Positions 26,952-35,374 of a stretch of 64,000 nucleotides of DNA are shown piece after piece. The DNA lies in assembly GCF_013178945.1 (NCBI RefSeq), contig NZ_JABFDM010000005.1, forward strand, positions 124,001 to 188,000, in the 5' to 3' direction. Position numbers and translations under genes: made by a program. Below the pieces are notes generated by a model. The model was not told where the DNA came from. It saw nothing but the letters and a program-made list of their open reading frames with translations, and made no database searches. This DNA is from Bradyrhizobium aeschynomenes (GTDB lineage: Bacteria; Pseudomonadota; Alphaproteobacteria; Rhizobiales; Xanthobacteraceae). Position 1 is the first letter of the stretch, and every line of letters begins with the position of its first letter.

Positions 26952-28070
26952 ATGCAACGCACCAAGCCCCCCTTCCGCGCCGACGAAGTCGGCAGCCTCC
27001 TGCGGCCGCAGAAGATCAAGGACGCCCGCGCCAAGCTCGAAAAGGGCGAGATTTCGGCGGCCGACCTCGCCAAGATCGAGGACATGGAGATCGAGAAGGT
27101 CGTGCACCGCCAGGCCTCGACCGGCCTCAAGCTCGCGACCGACGGTGAATTCCGCCGCTCCTGGTGGCATTTCGATTTCCTCGCCAAGCTGACCGGCTGT
27201 GAGCTGTTTCACCCGGACACCGGCATCCAGTTCACCGGCGTGCAGACCCGTCACGACGCGGTGCGCGTGATCGGCAAGCTGGACTTCCCGGATGATCATC
27301 CGATGCTCGATCACTTCCGCTTCCTCAAGAAGCACGCCGATACGGCGCATGTGACGGCGAAGATGACGATCCCGTCGCCGGCCGTGTTGCATTTCCGCGG
27401 CGGCCGCAAGTCGATCTCCAAGGAGGTCTATCCCGATCTCGACGCCTTCTACGAGGATCTCGGCAAGACCTACCGCAAGGCCGTGAAGGCGTTCTACGAC
27501 GCCGGCTGCCGCTATCTGCAGTTCGACGACACCGTGTGGGCCTATCTGTGCTCGCAGGACGAGCTGAAGAAGGCCAGGGAGCGCGGCGACAATCCGGACG
27601 GTCTGCAGCAGATCTATTCGCGCATCATCAACTACGCGATCGCCGAGCGTCCCGCCGACATGACGATCACGACCCATGTCTGCCGCGGCAATTTCCGTTC
27701 GACCTGGATCTCCTCGGGCGGCTACGAGCCGGTGGCCGAGACCATGCTCGCCAATACCAACTATGACGGCTATTTCCTGGAGTACGACAGCGAGCGCGCC
27801 GGCGGCTTCGAGCCGCTGCGCTTCCTGCCCAAGGGCAACAAGGTCGTCGTCGTCGGCCTCGTCACCTCCAAGGTCGGCGAGCTCGAGAAGAAGGACGACA
27901 TCAAGCGCCGCCTGGAAGAGGCTTCGAAGTTCGCCCCGCTCGACCAGCTCGCGCTGTCGCCGCAGTGCGGCTTCGCCTCGACCGAGGAAGGCAACATCCT
28001 CTCCGAGGAAGAGCAGTGGGCCAAGCTGCGCCTCTGCGTCGAGCTCGCCGAGGAAATCTGGGGGAAGTAA
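26952..28070 (+). CDS. MetE-like cobalamin-independent methyltransferase (methionine synthase family, C-terminal-domain type)
   Basis: 372-residue protein equivalent to the C-terminal catalytic barrel of MetE, about half MetE length, as in the B12-independent methionine synthase II (COG0620/YxjG-like) group. Expected zinc ligands are visible: the Cys of TTHVCRGNF (residue about 241) with its His, an acidic residue in TNYDGYFLEYDSERAGGFEP, and the second Cys in SPQCGFAST (residue about 337). It should act in the cytosol on a thiol with an unknown methyl donor. ATG at 26952 has AAGGAG 8 nt upstream. The substrate may be homocysteine or another thiol; nearby genes do not decide. Confidence 0.85.
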   Translation: MQRTKPPFRADEVGSLLRPQKIKDARAKLEKGEISAADLAKIEDMEIEKVVHRQASTGLKLATDGEFRRSWWHFDFLAKLTGCELFHPDTGIQFTGVQTRHDAVRVIGKLDFPDDHPMLDHFRFLKKHADTAHVTAKMTIPSPAVLHFRGGRKSISKEVYPDLDAFYEDLGKTYRKAVKAFYDAGCRYLQFDDTVWAYLCSQDELKKARERGDNPDGLQQIYSRIINYAIAERPADMTITTHVCRGNFRSTWISSGGYEPVAETMLANTNYDGYFLEYDSERAGGFEPLRFLPKGNKVVVVGLVTSKVGELEKKDDIKRRLEEASKFAPLDQLALSPQCGFASTEEGNILSEEEQWAKLRLCVELAEEIWGK

Positions 28071-28089
28071 CCGCCCGGTGAATGCAGGG

Positions 28090-28172
28090 CACGCCTGGAC
28101 AGCAGGCGTGGCTGTGCTGACTGATCAGTGATGAGCAAGCGGGGCCGGAGCAATCCGCCCCGTTTGATTTTT
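28090..28172 (+). terminator. hairpin plus intrinsic terminator after the MetE-like gene
   Basis: An 8-bp perfect stem (CACGCCTG/CAGGCGTG, 28090-28110) lacks a T-tract. A second stem CGGGGC/GCCCCG (28140-28162) is followed by TTTGATTTTT (28163-28172) and should stop plus-strand transcripts. The second one lies inside the 3' end of the convergent acyltransferase gene, so coding and terminator sequence overlap. Confidence 0.65.
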
Positions 28173-29255
28173 GCGTAGCAGGGCGCGGCGGATCAGCCGC
28201 TGTGCCGGCGCCTCGAACCAGCGATAGGTGAGGTACGCCGCGGTCAGGGTCAGGCCCATGAAGCCGAGCCAGAACAGATCGCTGTAATACGGAATCGCTC
28301 GCCCCAGCGATGCGAACACAAGCGCGATCGCGAGCTGGATCGGGAAGTGCAGCAGATAGCACGAATAGGTCATGTTGCCGGCGGCCTGCAGCAGCACCTC
28401 GATGCGTCGTGGTACGGTGATGGACGCTGCGCAGGCGAACACCAGCATTGGGGTGATGACGAGCAGGAGCGCCGCGGCGCGTTCGGCCAGATCGATGCCC
28501 GAGAACCAGAGCGCGACCGGAATTCCGACGGCCGCGCATCCGGCCAGAATCTCCAGCTTGGTGCGATACGGGGCATTGGTGACGCTCTGCCGCGCCATGG
28601 CCGCCAATCCGCCAGCGTAGAAGAACACGACGCATTTGCCGACCAGCGTGCCGCTCGCGATCCCGGCCAGGATCATCGCGAGATTCAGCAGCGGCGATGT
28701 GGTGACGAAGCGCAAGCCTGCAAAGAACGCGGCATAGACCAGCACCTCGATCGAAACTGACCAGATCGGGCCGTTGAAGCTGACGCCGGTCGGCGGCAGC
28801 CAGTCGCTCGCCATGACCAGCTGTGCGACGAAATGGCCGAGATCGTTGCTCTGGTAGACGAAGGCGAAGCCGTGCTGCGCGACATAGAGGGCCTGCAACC
28901 CCGCGACCAGTAGCAGCGTTGCGAGATGCAGCGGGTAGAGCCGCGACAGCCGGTTGACGAAGAAGGTCCAGCCGTCGACCGTGCCATCCGGGATGACCGC
29001 GCTGTACTTCCAGAAGAAGATGAAGCCGGAGATGCACCAGAAGATCACGACGCCGTATTCGCCGAGCTCATAGAACGGAAACAGGACATCGTAGAACGGC
29101 AGCTCGCCGCGGACGAGACCGACCGGCGCGTCGGCGACATAGGCGAAGTGCGGGTAGTGCCACAGCAGCACGGAGATGGTGGCGAGGAAGCGCAGCAGCT
29201 CCAGGCCGAGCAGCTTGTGAGTCCCAGGCGATGTCGACGTTGGAGGCTTGGCCAT
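28125..29255 (-). CDS. acyltransferase 3 (OafA/NodX-type membrane O-acyltransferase)
   Basis: 376-residue inner-membrane protein with about ten hydrophobic segments. The family marks are LELLRFLATISVLLWHYPHF near residues 14-33 (catalytic-type His after LL) and the R/LYPLH segment near residues 106-112 (SRLYPLHLATLL). Such enzymes add acyl (often acetyl) groups to lipopolysaccharide, capsule, peptidoglycan or Nod factor sugars. The SGNH hydrolase encoded 105 bp upstream in the same direction probably cooperates, since acyltransferase-3/SGNH pairs or fusions form complete O-acetylation machines. The sugar target is unknown. Confidence 0.88.
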   Translation of the reverse strand: MAKPPTSTSPGTHKLLGLELLRFLATISVLLWHYPHFAYVADAPVGLVRGELPFYDVLFPFYELGEYGVVIFWCISGFIFFWKYSAVIPDGTVDGWTFFVNRLSRLYPLHLATLLLVAGLQALYVAQHGFAFVYQSNDLGHFVAQLVMASDWLPPTGVSFNGPIWSVSIEVLVYAAFFAGLRFVTTSPLLNLAMILAGIASGTLVGKCVVFFYAGGLAAMARQSVTNAPYRTKLEILAGCAAVGIPVALWFSGIDLAERAAALLLVITPMLVFACAASITVPRRIEVLLQAAGNMTYSCYLLHFPIQLAIALVFASLGRAIPYYSDLFWLGFMGLTLTAAYLTYRWFEAPAQRLIRRALLRKNQTGRIAPAPLAHH

Positions 29256-29360
29256 GCAGGGTTCGTTAACCGTCGCGACGCGATGCGCAGGCCGATCCTA
29301 GCAGGGACGAGGTGAAGGATTGTTTTCGCAGGGCGGCGAGGATCAGTGCCGCGCGGCTGA

Positions 29361-30053
29361 TCAGCGGCAGGCGAGTTCGGTTCCCTGCAGGATCGCCTGG
29401 TCCCAGGACCGGTAGCCGGCCGCATTCAGATGGATGCCCTCGAGCGTGAACGGCGTCTCCATCGGCGGCAACGGCAGGAAGGTTGCTCCGGTCCGTTTCG
29501 CGAGCTCCGGCAGGGCGGCGCGGTAGCCGGTGATGCTCGCCATCGCGGTCTTCTCCATGGCCGCCGTGAACGGCCCGCGCGTCTCGACCGGGGGAAAATC
29601 GACGATGAAGAGGCGTGTCGTGAGCGACGCTAGCTCGCGCAACAGCGCCTCATAGCGTACGGCGAAGATCGCGCTGGAGTCGGGCTTGACGGTCAGCGCG
29701 TCATTGACGCCGAGCGAGACGATGATCGCAAACGGCCGCTTCGGTCCCAGCGCCGGCTTGAGCCAGCCGGCGAGGTCGCTGCGTGTGCCGGCGCCGGCGA
29801 GGCCGGCATTGACGACCGGATGTCCGCAGGCGGTGGCCGGCAATGTCGCGGCTTCGACGATGCTGTCGCCGAGCACGATGATCGGGTCGTCGGGGCGCGC
29901 CTGCAGGTTGTAGTGGACGACGAGCTGTCGAACCGTACGGTGATCGTTGGCGGATGGCGCTGCAGACCGGCGCACCAGCACGAACGTCGCGGCTGCTGCG
30001 GCAATCACTGCAAACAGTACAAACCCCAGCCGCGCCTGCGTTTTCGCTGCCAT
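29361..30053 (-). CDS. SGNH/GDSL-type hydrolase, membrane-anchored or exported
   Basis: 230 residues with an N-terminal hydrophobic segment (about residues 9-28) followed by a periplasmic domain. Block I is VLGDSIVE (Ser about 64), block II has the Gly in AGLAGAGTRSD, block III VSLGVNDAL supplies Asn, and block V EGIHLNAAGY supplies the catalytic His (the usual Asp replaced by Glu in EGIH). It is likely an O-acetylesterase or transacylase acting with the acyltransferase 3 downstream. Confidence 0.82.
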   Translation of the reverse strand: MAAKTQARLGFVLFAVIAAAAATFVLVRRSAAPSANDHRTVRQLVVHYNLQARPDDPIIVLGDSIVEAATLPATACGHPVVNAGLAGAGTRSDLAGWLKPALGPKRPFAIIVSLGVNDALTVKPDSSAIFAVRYEALLRELASLTTRLFIVDFPPVETRGPFTAAMEKTAMASITGYRAALPELAKRTGATFLPLPPMETPFTLEGIHLNAAGYRSWDQAILQGTELACR

Positions 30054-30111
30054 GTGGACGATTGACGCTCCTCGATCTGCCGTACGCTAGCGCGAATACG
30101 CCAACGGATCT

Positions 30112-30489
30112 CTAATTCGCCCGTGTCCAGGTCGAGGACCGACAGATCACGCCGCCGAGGGCGCAGCCCGAGGTCGTCAGCGTGTTGCCCGACAGCGTCA
30201 TCTTCGCATCGTAGGTCTTGCCATCGTCCGGGTTGCTGTAGCTGCCGGCCCAGGCGTTGGGCCCGGTGGACTTCATGCCGGAGAACAGCCGTTGGCCGAC
30301 CTTGGCCGGCGTGTCCGTGCCCTCTTTGATCCAGACAAGCGTGCCGCAGACGGCGCCGCCGCAGGGCGCGAACCTGACCTTGGACGCGCCGCTCTCGCGC
30401 AGCCAGACGCCGGTGACGTCGTCGGCGAGCGCGGGGCCCGCGGCCAGTGCGAGCGAAAAACCAAGCCCAAGAACAAAACGACCGATCAT
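30112..30489 (-). CDS. DUF2147-type small exported protein
   Basis: 125 residues: signal peptide 1-22 (LALAAGPALADD) and a mature part opening VTGVWLRESGASKVRFAPCGGAVCGTLVWIKEG, the lipocalin-like DUF2147 signature of periplasmic proteins that fold into a small beta barrel. ATG at 30489 has a strong GGGGAGG site 6 nt upstream, which decides the start over a longer frame from 30723. Four Cys residues could pair. The function of the family is not established. Confidence 0.85.
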   Translation of the reverse strand: MIGRFVLGLGFSLALAAGPALADDVTGVWLRESGASKVRFAPCGGAVCGTLVWIKEGTDTPAKVGQRLFSGMKSTGPNAWAGSYSNPDDGKTYDAKMTLSGNTLTTSGCALGGVICRSSTWTRAN

Positions 30490-30674
30490 GCGAGCCTCCC
30501 CTGTATGCTTCGAGACGCAGATTGTTGCCCGTGGATCGTGTCGGTGACGCGGCATGCCGACAGCCCTGATCCACGTCTCTGTTGGTCGGAAGATATCAGG
30601 ATTCGGCGGAGCTGCACCCGCTGCGAAGGTAGCTGCGAGGGGGGCAGGCTGTCGCAGCGTCTGCCCGGCGCCGT

Positions 30675-32327
30675 CTATTTCGCCGCCAGATAGACCTCGC
30701 CGAGCAGCGAGGAGTTCGACCATGGCACCTGCCTGTTCCGGGTGCCGGCGACGACCTCGGCGCGGACCCGCGTCAGCATCTGCTGCACCTCGAGGCCGGG
30801 CGTGCCGATGTGGCGCGACAGCGCCGCCGAGAATGGGCTGTTGTCGCCCTCGCCATCGAGCGCGACCTTGCCCGGAGCCGTCGCGAACGCGATTAGCGTG
30901 CCGGCCCCGGACGTCGCGCCGGCGCCGAGCGAAGAGGGCGCGGCAAGGCCACTCGCGCTCAAGCTCCTGCTAGGCGGCGCGGCCGGCTCCGGCGGCGCGA
31001 ACGGGTTGTTGCGGCAGGCGTCGAGGATCAGGATGTTGGTGCGGACCTGGTCGTCGAGCCCGGCCAGGATCAGGTCCATGTCGACCATGGCGGTGACGAT
31101 TTCGCTGCCTGCAGACAGCGCGATGTCGGTGGGCACCAGATAGTTGCGGCCGTCGATTTGCACGCCATGCCCGGCATAGAACACGACGGCCATTTGGGCC
31201 CGCGTCGCCTCGCGCAGGAAGTCGCGCGTCTTGGCCTGCATCGCCGCGCGGTCGAGATCGATGCCCTCGACCACCGTGAAGCCGATGTCGCGCAGGCTCT
31301 TCGCGATCGCACGCGCATCGCGCGGCGGATTGGTCAGCGGCTGCACATGCGCGTAGGCGCCGTTGCCGATCACGAGCGCCATGCGTTGCCCCGTCGCGAG
31401 CGCCGCTGGCTGGGGCGTGTCGGCGCGCTGCGGCGGCTGCACGACCGGTTCCGACAGCAGCGAAAGCCGCACCTTGGCGGTCGCCTGGTTGGCCTTGCTG
31501 CCGGCGTCGGACGCGACCGGCTTCAATGCCGCGGCGTAGTCCGCCTTGGCCGCGTCGAACTCGCCCTTGGCCTCATAGGCCAGCGCCCTGTGGACATGGG
31601 CGGCGATGACCACGCTGCCGGGCGGCGTCATTACATTGGCGGGCGGATTCTGTGCCAGGCGCACCGCCTCGGAGCCGTCGGCGATGGCGCGCTCGACATT
31701 GCCCTTGGCGCGCCAGATGACGCTGCGGTTGATCAGCGGCGAGGCCAGCGCCGGGTCGAGCCGGATCGCCTCGTTGATGTCGGTGAGCGCGCCGTCGAGG
31801 TCGCCCGTCGCCTCCCTGGAGATGCCGCGGTTCTGCCAGGACAGCGCTGATTTCGGCGTCAGCTTGATCGCCTGATCATAGTCCGCGATCGCCTTGGCGA
31901 AATCGCCGGCGCCGCGATGGGCATTGCCGCGGTTGTGGAAGAGGGTGCCGCTCGGCGGGCCGTTCTTGATCGCGTCGTTGAAGTCGGCAATCGCGATCTC
32001 GTACTCGCCCTTGTCGTAATAGGCTGAGCCGCGCAAATTGTAGATCGCCTGCGCCGGCTGCAGCCGCAGGGCTTCGGTGGCATCCGAGATCACACGGGCA
32101 TAGTCGCCCTTCTTATTCCAGCCGACCGCCCGCCAGAAATAGATCGTCGCCAGCTGGCTGCCGGAGAATACCTTCAGCGCGATGATCTTGTTACAGGCGG
32201 CGATCATCTGGTCCGCCGGCGTCGTCTCGGTGGTGCAGAGCGGGCCGAGCTGGGATTTCGACTGCGCGAGGGCAGGGGACACGCAGAGCGCGGCCAGGAG
32301 CGGCAGGAGCAGGAGGGCGCGGCGCAT
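30675..32327 (-). CDS. caspase-fold (peptidase C14) protein with TPR repeats
   Basis: About 550 residues, exported. Signal peptide: RRALLLLPLLAALCVSPALAQ. Residues about 50-240 are four to five TPR motifs (for example NRGNAHRGAGDFAKAIADYDQAIKL). From about residue 310 there is a metacaspase-like p20 domain: MALVIGNGAYAHVQPL, the catalytic His in VVFYAGHGVQIDG and the catalytic Cys in ILILDACRNNPF. The dyad is intact, so proteolytic activity after a basic or acidic residue is likely. I start at 32327, which gives a clean signal peptide; the frame also has an ATG at 32363. It is divergent from the methyltransferase-like gene. Confidence 0.88.
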   Translation of the reverse strand: MRRALLLLPLLAALCVSPALAQSKSQLGPLCTTETTPADQMIAACNKIIALKVFSGSQLATIYFWRAVGWNKKGDYARVISDATEALRLQPAQAIYNLRGSAYYDKGEYEIAIADFNDAIKNGPPSGTLFHNRGNAHRGAGDFAKAIADYDQAIKLTPKSALSWQNRGISREATGDLDGALTDINEAIRLDPALASPLINRSVIWRAKGNVERAIADGSEAVRLAQNPPANVMTPPGSVVIAAHVHRALAYEAKGEFDAAKADYAAALKPVASDAGSKANQATAKVRLSLLSEPVVQPPQRADTPQPAALATGQRMALVIGNGAYAHVQPLTNPPRDARAIAKSLRDIGFTVVEGIDLDRAAMQAKTRDFLREATRAQMAVVFYAGHGVQIDGRNYLVPTDIALSAGSEIVTAMVDMDLILAGLDDQVRTNILILDACRNNPFAPPEPAAPPSRSLSASGLAAPSSLGAGATSGAGTLIAFATAPGKVALDGEGDNSPFSAALSRHIGTPGLEVQQMLTRVRAEVVAGTRNRQVPWSNSSLLGEVYLAAK

Positions 32328-32482
32328 CGGGACAAACCGGAGCGGGAACAGCAGGGAAACCATGTCCCGTTTGTTGCGCCCGCAAGGTTCCGGGTTCAGG
32401 CCCTTTTATCGGTGGGCAGATGGTGCTAGAGCGTTGGGCCAATGGCGTTCTGCCCACTCAAATTTCCCACCTGTTCAGCCGC

Positions 32483-33832
32483 ATGAAGAACGACCAGCTG
32501 CTCGCCCAGATCACGGAGTTCTGCCGCCAGTCGGACATGGCGGAATCGACGTTCGGCCGACGCGCCGTCAACGACGGCAAGCTCGTGCAGCGGCTGCGCG
32601 AGGGCAAGCGCATCACCATCGACACGCTGGACCGCATCCAGGCCTATATCGCGGCCTCGACCGGCACCCTGCCGCCGCCGCGGCTCGACGTCGTGCCGGA
32701 GAAGCGCGACCCCAAGAGCAATTTCCGCTTCTTCGAGAACCGCCAGAAATACCTGCTGTTCGTCCATACTTGCAGCGAGAAGCGGGTCGTCGCCGAGCGC
32801 GTCGGCCTCGAGCTTGCCAGCATCCATCCACGCCCCCCGGCGCTGCGGCTGTTCGATGCCGGCGTCGGCGACGGCACCGTGCTGTCGAAGGTGCTGCGGA
32901 CGATGCACGGCCGCTTTCCACACATTCCGTTCTACGTCGCCGGCAAGGAGCTGAGCCTCGAAGATGTCCGGCTGACGCTGGAGAAGGTCCCGGACCGGCT
33001 GTTCGAGCATCCTGCGAGCGTGTTCGTGTTCACCAACATGAACTATGCCGAGGCGCCCTGGCTGACGCCGGCGTCGCCGTCGGTCGCCGCCTCGATGATC
33101 TGGCACGAGGTGGTGCTGCAGGGCGATTCGTCAGGGGATTTCGAGGCGCAGATCACGGCGCTGAAGCCGTTCCTGGAGCAGAACTGGCGCGCCAACGTCT
33201 CCCAGCGCACGGGCATGCCGGTCTATGAGCGGCCGATCGCGCTGGTGCTCTACCGCGAGGATCACCGCTTCCTGCTCGACGGTATCATCCCCCGGGCCGG
33301 GCGGGTCGAGGCCAATTTCGACCTGATCATCGCCTCGCAACCCTATCGGGCTCGGTCCTCGGTGAATTTCCGCGCCAAGCGCATCATCGCACCGCTGGCG
33401 CGGGCGCTCAAACCGGGCGGCCGGCTGATTGGAATCCACTCCCATGGCCAGGATCCGGGCCTGGACATCATCCAGGCGGTGTGGCCGGGAGAAAATCCTT
33501 TCTCGGTCAGCCGCCATGAGCTATTGCGCGCCGTGAAATACGAGCTCGGCTCCAGTGGGCGGGACTTAAATTTCAACGCCTATGCGGACAATCGCTCGAT
33601 TTTCAGGTATGAGATGGAGGCTCTGCCCAACGAGGTCACCGGTGCGATCGGAACCTCGACCGCCTTTGCAGCCTGGAACGCGGCGGTGTATGTCGCGCAG
33701 ATCGAGGAAGACCGCCTGACCGAGGTGGCCCACTCGTCCCGCGCGCTCGACGCCGCCAGAGAGGTTCTGCGAAAGCACAACGGGCTGTGGTTCTACGACG
33801 AGTCCTACGTCATCTCGCGGCGTCGCGACTGA
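32483..33832 (+). CDS. SAM-dependent methyltransferase-like protein upstream of metK
   Basis: About 449 residues. The first 70 residues look like a small helical DNA-binding or adaptor domain (ESTFGRRAVNDGKLVQRLREG). From about residue 115 there is a Rossmann methyltransferase-like core with motif I LRLFDAGVGDGTVLSKVL and a later ALKPGGRLIGIHSHG block typical of motif VI. The acceptor is unknown. ATG at 32483 gives MKNDQLLAQ; an ATG at 32420 is also possible, and neither has a good ribosome site. It lies 69 bp before metK on the same strand, and its product would consume the SAM made by MetK, so a link to the methyl cycle is reasonable (inference). Confidence 0.65.
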   Translation: MKNDQLLAQITEFCRQSDMAESTFGRRAVNDGKLVQRLREGKRITIDTLDRIQAYIAASTGTLPPPRLDVVPEKRDPKSNFRFFENRQKYLLFVHTCSEKRVVAERVGLELASIHPRPPALRLFDAGVGDGTVLSKVLRTMHGRFPHIPFYVAGKELSLEDVRLTLEKVPDRLFEHPASVFVFTNMNYAEAPWLTPASPSVAASMIWHEVVLQGDSSGDFEAQITALKPFLEQNWRANVSQRTGMPVYERPIALVLYREDHRFLLDGIIPRAGRVEANFDLIIASQPYRARSSVNFRAKRIIAPLARALKPGGRLIGIHSHGQDPGLDIIQAVWPGENPFSVSRHELLRAVKYELGSSGRDLNFNAYADNRSIFRYEMEALPNEVTGAIGTSTAFAAWNAAVYVAQIEEDRLTEVAHSSRALDAAREVLRKHNGLWFYDESYVISRRRD

Positions 33833-33901
33833 CATCCTGGGATCAGGAAACTTGGGATCAATACAAACGACCGCCGTGGGCGGCGAAGAAGGGGTTGCTT
33901 G

Positions 33902-35098
33902 ATGCGCGCGTCTTATCTGTTCACCTCGGAGTCGGTGTCCGAAGGCCATCCGGACAAGGTCTGCGACCGTATTTCCGACGAGATCGTCGACCTGTTCTAC
34001 CGCGAAGGGCCGAAGGCCGGCATCGACCCCTGGCAGATCCGCGCCGCCTGCGAGACGCTCGCCACGACCAACAAGGTCGTGATCGCCGGCGAGACTCGCG
34101 GTCCGTCCTCGGTCACCAACGAGCACATCGAGCACGTCGTCCGCGAGGCCATCAAGGACATCGGCTACGAGCAGCAAGGCTTCCACTGGAAGACCTGCGA
34201 CATCGAGATCCTGCTGCATCCGCAGTCGGCCGACATCGCCCAGGGCGTCGACGCGCTGCAGCCCGGCGAAGTCAAGGAAGAGGGCGCCGGCGACCAGGGC
34301 ATCATGTTCGGTTACGCGACCAACGAAACGCCGGATTTGATGCCGGCGCCGATCTTCTATGCCCACAAGATCCTGCGGCTGATCTCGGAAGCCCGACACG
34401 CCGGCGTCGAGAAGGTGCTGGGGCCCGACTCCAAGAGCCAGGTCACAGTGCAGTACGAGAACGGCAAGCCGGTCGGCGTGCGCGAGATCGTGGTGTCGCA
34501 TCAGCACCTGGTCGAGGACATGACCTCCGCGCAGGTCCGCGAGCGCGTCGAGCCTTATGTGCGCAAGGCGCTGCCCGAAGGCTGGATCACCGCGAAGACG
34601 ATCTGGCATATCAATCCCACCGGCAAGTTCTTCATCGGCGGTCCCGATGGCGACGCGGGTCTGACCGGCCGCAAGATCATCGTCGACACCTATGGTGGTG
34701 CGGCTCCGCATGGCGGCGGCGCGTTCTCCGGCAAGGATCCGACCAAGGTCGATCGCTCCGCTGCCTATGCCGCGCGCTATGTCGCCAAGAACATCGTCGC
34801 CGCCGGCCTCGCGGACCGCTGCACCCTGCAGCTCGCCTATGCGATTGGCGTGGCGCGGCCGCTGTCGATCTACATCGATACGCACGGCACGGGGAAGGTG
34901 TCCGAGGACGTGCTCGAGAAGGCTGCCGCCCAGGCGATGGATCTGACGCCGCGCGGCATTCGCACCCACCTCGACCTCAACCGCCCGATCTACGCGCGCA
35001 CCTCGTCCTACGGCCATTTCGGCCGCACGCCGGACAATGAGGGCGGCTTCTCCTGGGAGAAGACCGATCTCGTCGAGGCGCTCAAGCGCGCGGTGTAA
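33902..35098 (+). CDS. metK: S-adenosylmethionine synthetase
   Basis: 398-residue cytosolic enzyme making SAM from ATP and methionine. Signatures intact: [15 protein letters not shown] at residues 13-27, the ATP-binding [12 protein letters not shown] near residue 129, and [16 protein letters not shown] near residue 277. ATG at 33902 has AAGGGG 8 nt upstream. The gene sits between the methyltransferase-like gene and ahcY, forming a methyl-cycle cluster. A CCGCC-GTG-GGCGG hairpin lies just before its ribosome site (about 33876-33888). Confidence 0.97.
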   Translation: MRASYLFTSESVSEGHPDKVCDRISDEIVDLFYREGPKAGIDPWQIRAACETLATTNKVVIAGETRGPSSVTNEHIEHVVREAIKDIGYEQQGFHWKTCDIEILLHPQSADIAQGVDALQPGEVKEEGAGDQGIMFGYATNETPDLMPAPIFYAHKILRLISEARHAGVEKVLGPDSKSQVTVQYENGKPVGVREIVVSHQHLVEDMTSAQVRERVEPYVRKALPEGWITAKTIWHINPTGKFFIGGPDGDAGLTGRKIIVDTYGGAAPHGGGAFSGKDPTKVDRSAAYAARYVAKNIVAAGLADRCTLQLAYAIGVARPLSIYIDTHGTGKVSEDVLEKAAAQAMDLTPRGIRTHLDLNRPIYARTSSYGHFGRTPDNEGGFSWEKTDLVEALKRAV

Positions 35099-35106
35099 CC
35101 GTCTTG

Positions 35107-35132
35107 ATCTCTCCCCGCTCGCGGGGAGAGAT
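35107..35132. terminator. 12-bp palindromic hairpin after metK
   Basis: ATCTCTCCCCGC, a 2-nt TC centre, and GCGGGGAGAGAT form a perfect 12-bp inverted repeat starting 9 bp after the metK stop. No T-run follows, so it may be an RNA-stabilising or Rho-assisting hairpin rather than a full terminator. It belongs to the CTCTCCCC repeat class seen at 14.3 kb. Confidence 0.6.
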
Positions 35133-35214
35133 CGGATTGCATCGATCAATGCAGTCCGGGTGGGGGACAGGGGCAACAGTTCGCACCATGCGTGCGGCTG
35201 CCTCTCATCCCATG

Positions 35215-35292
35215 ACCGATGCCATGCATCGGTTTGACCAAGCCAAGGACGACGGCAGAAGGCCGCCGTCTCCTATCCCCGAAAGTCCGGGG
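35215..35292 (+). promoter_or_regulatory. hairpin-rich ahcY leader (possible cis-regulatory RNA)
   Basis: Three consecutive perfect hairpins lie in the 276-bp metK-ahcY gap: ACCGATG/CATCGGT (35215-35233), GACGGC/GCCGTC (35251-35270) and CCCCG/CGGGG (35277-35292), the last two separated by TCCTAT. They are 83 nt or more upstream of the ahcY start. Several SAH and SAM riboswitch classes sit before ahcY or metK in other bacteria, but I could not match this fold to a known class. Function is inference. Confidence 0.4.
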
Positions 35293-35374
35293 GCGGTGAT
35301 CCAGACTGCGCCTCGACGCGTCTCTTTTCGTTTCGTCACGACCCCGTCCGAATACATCCGACCAGGAAACCCAC

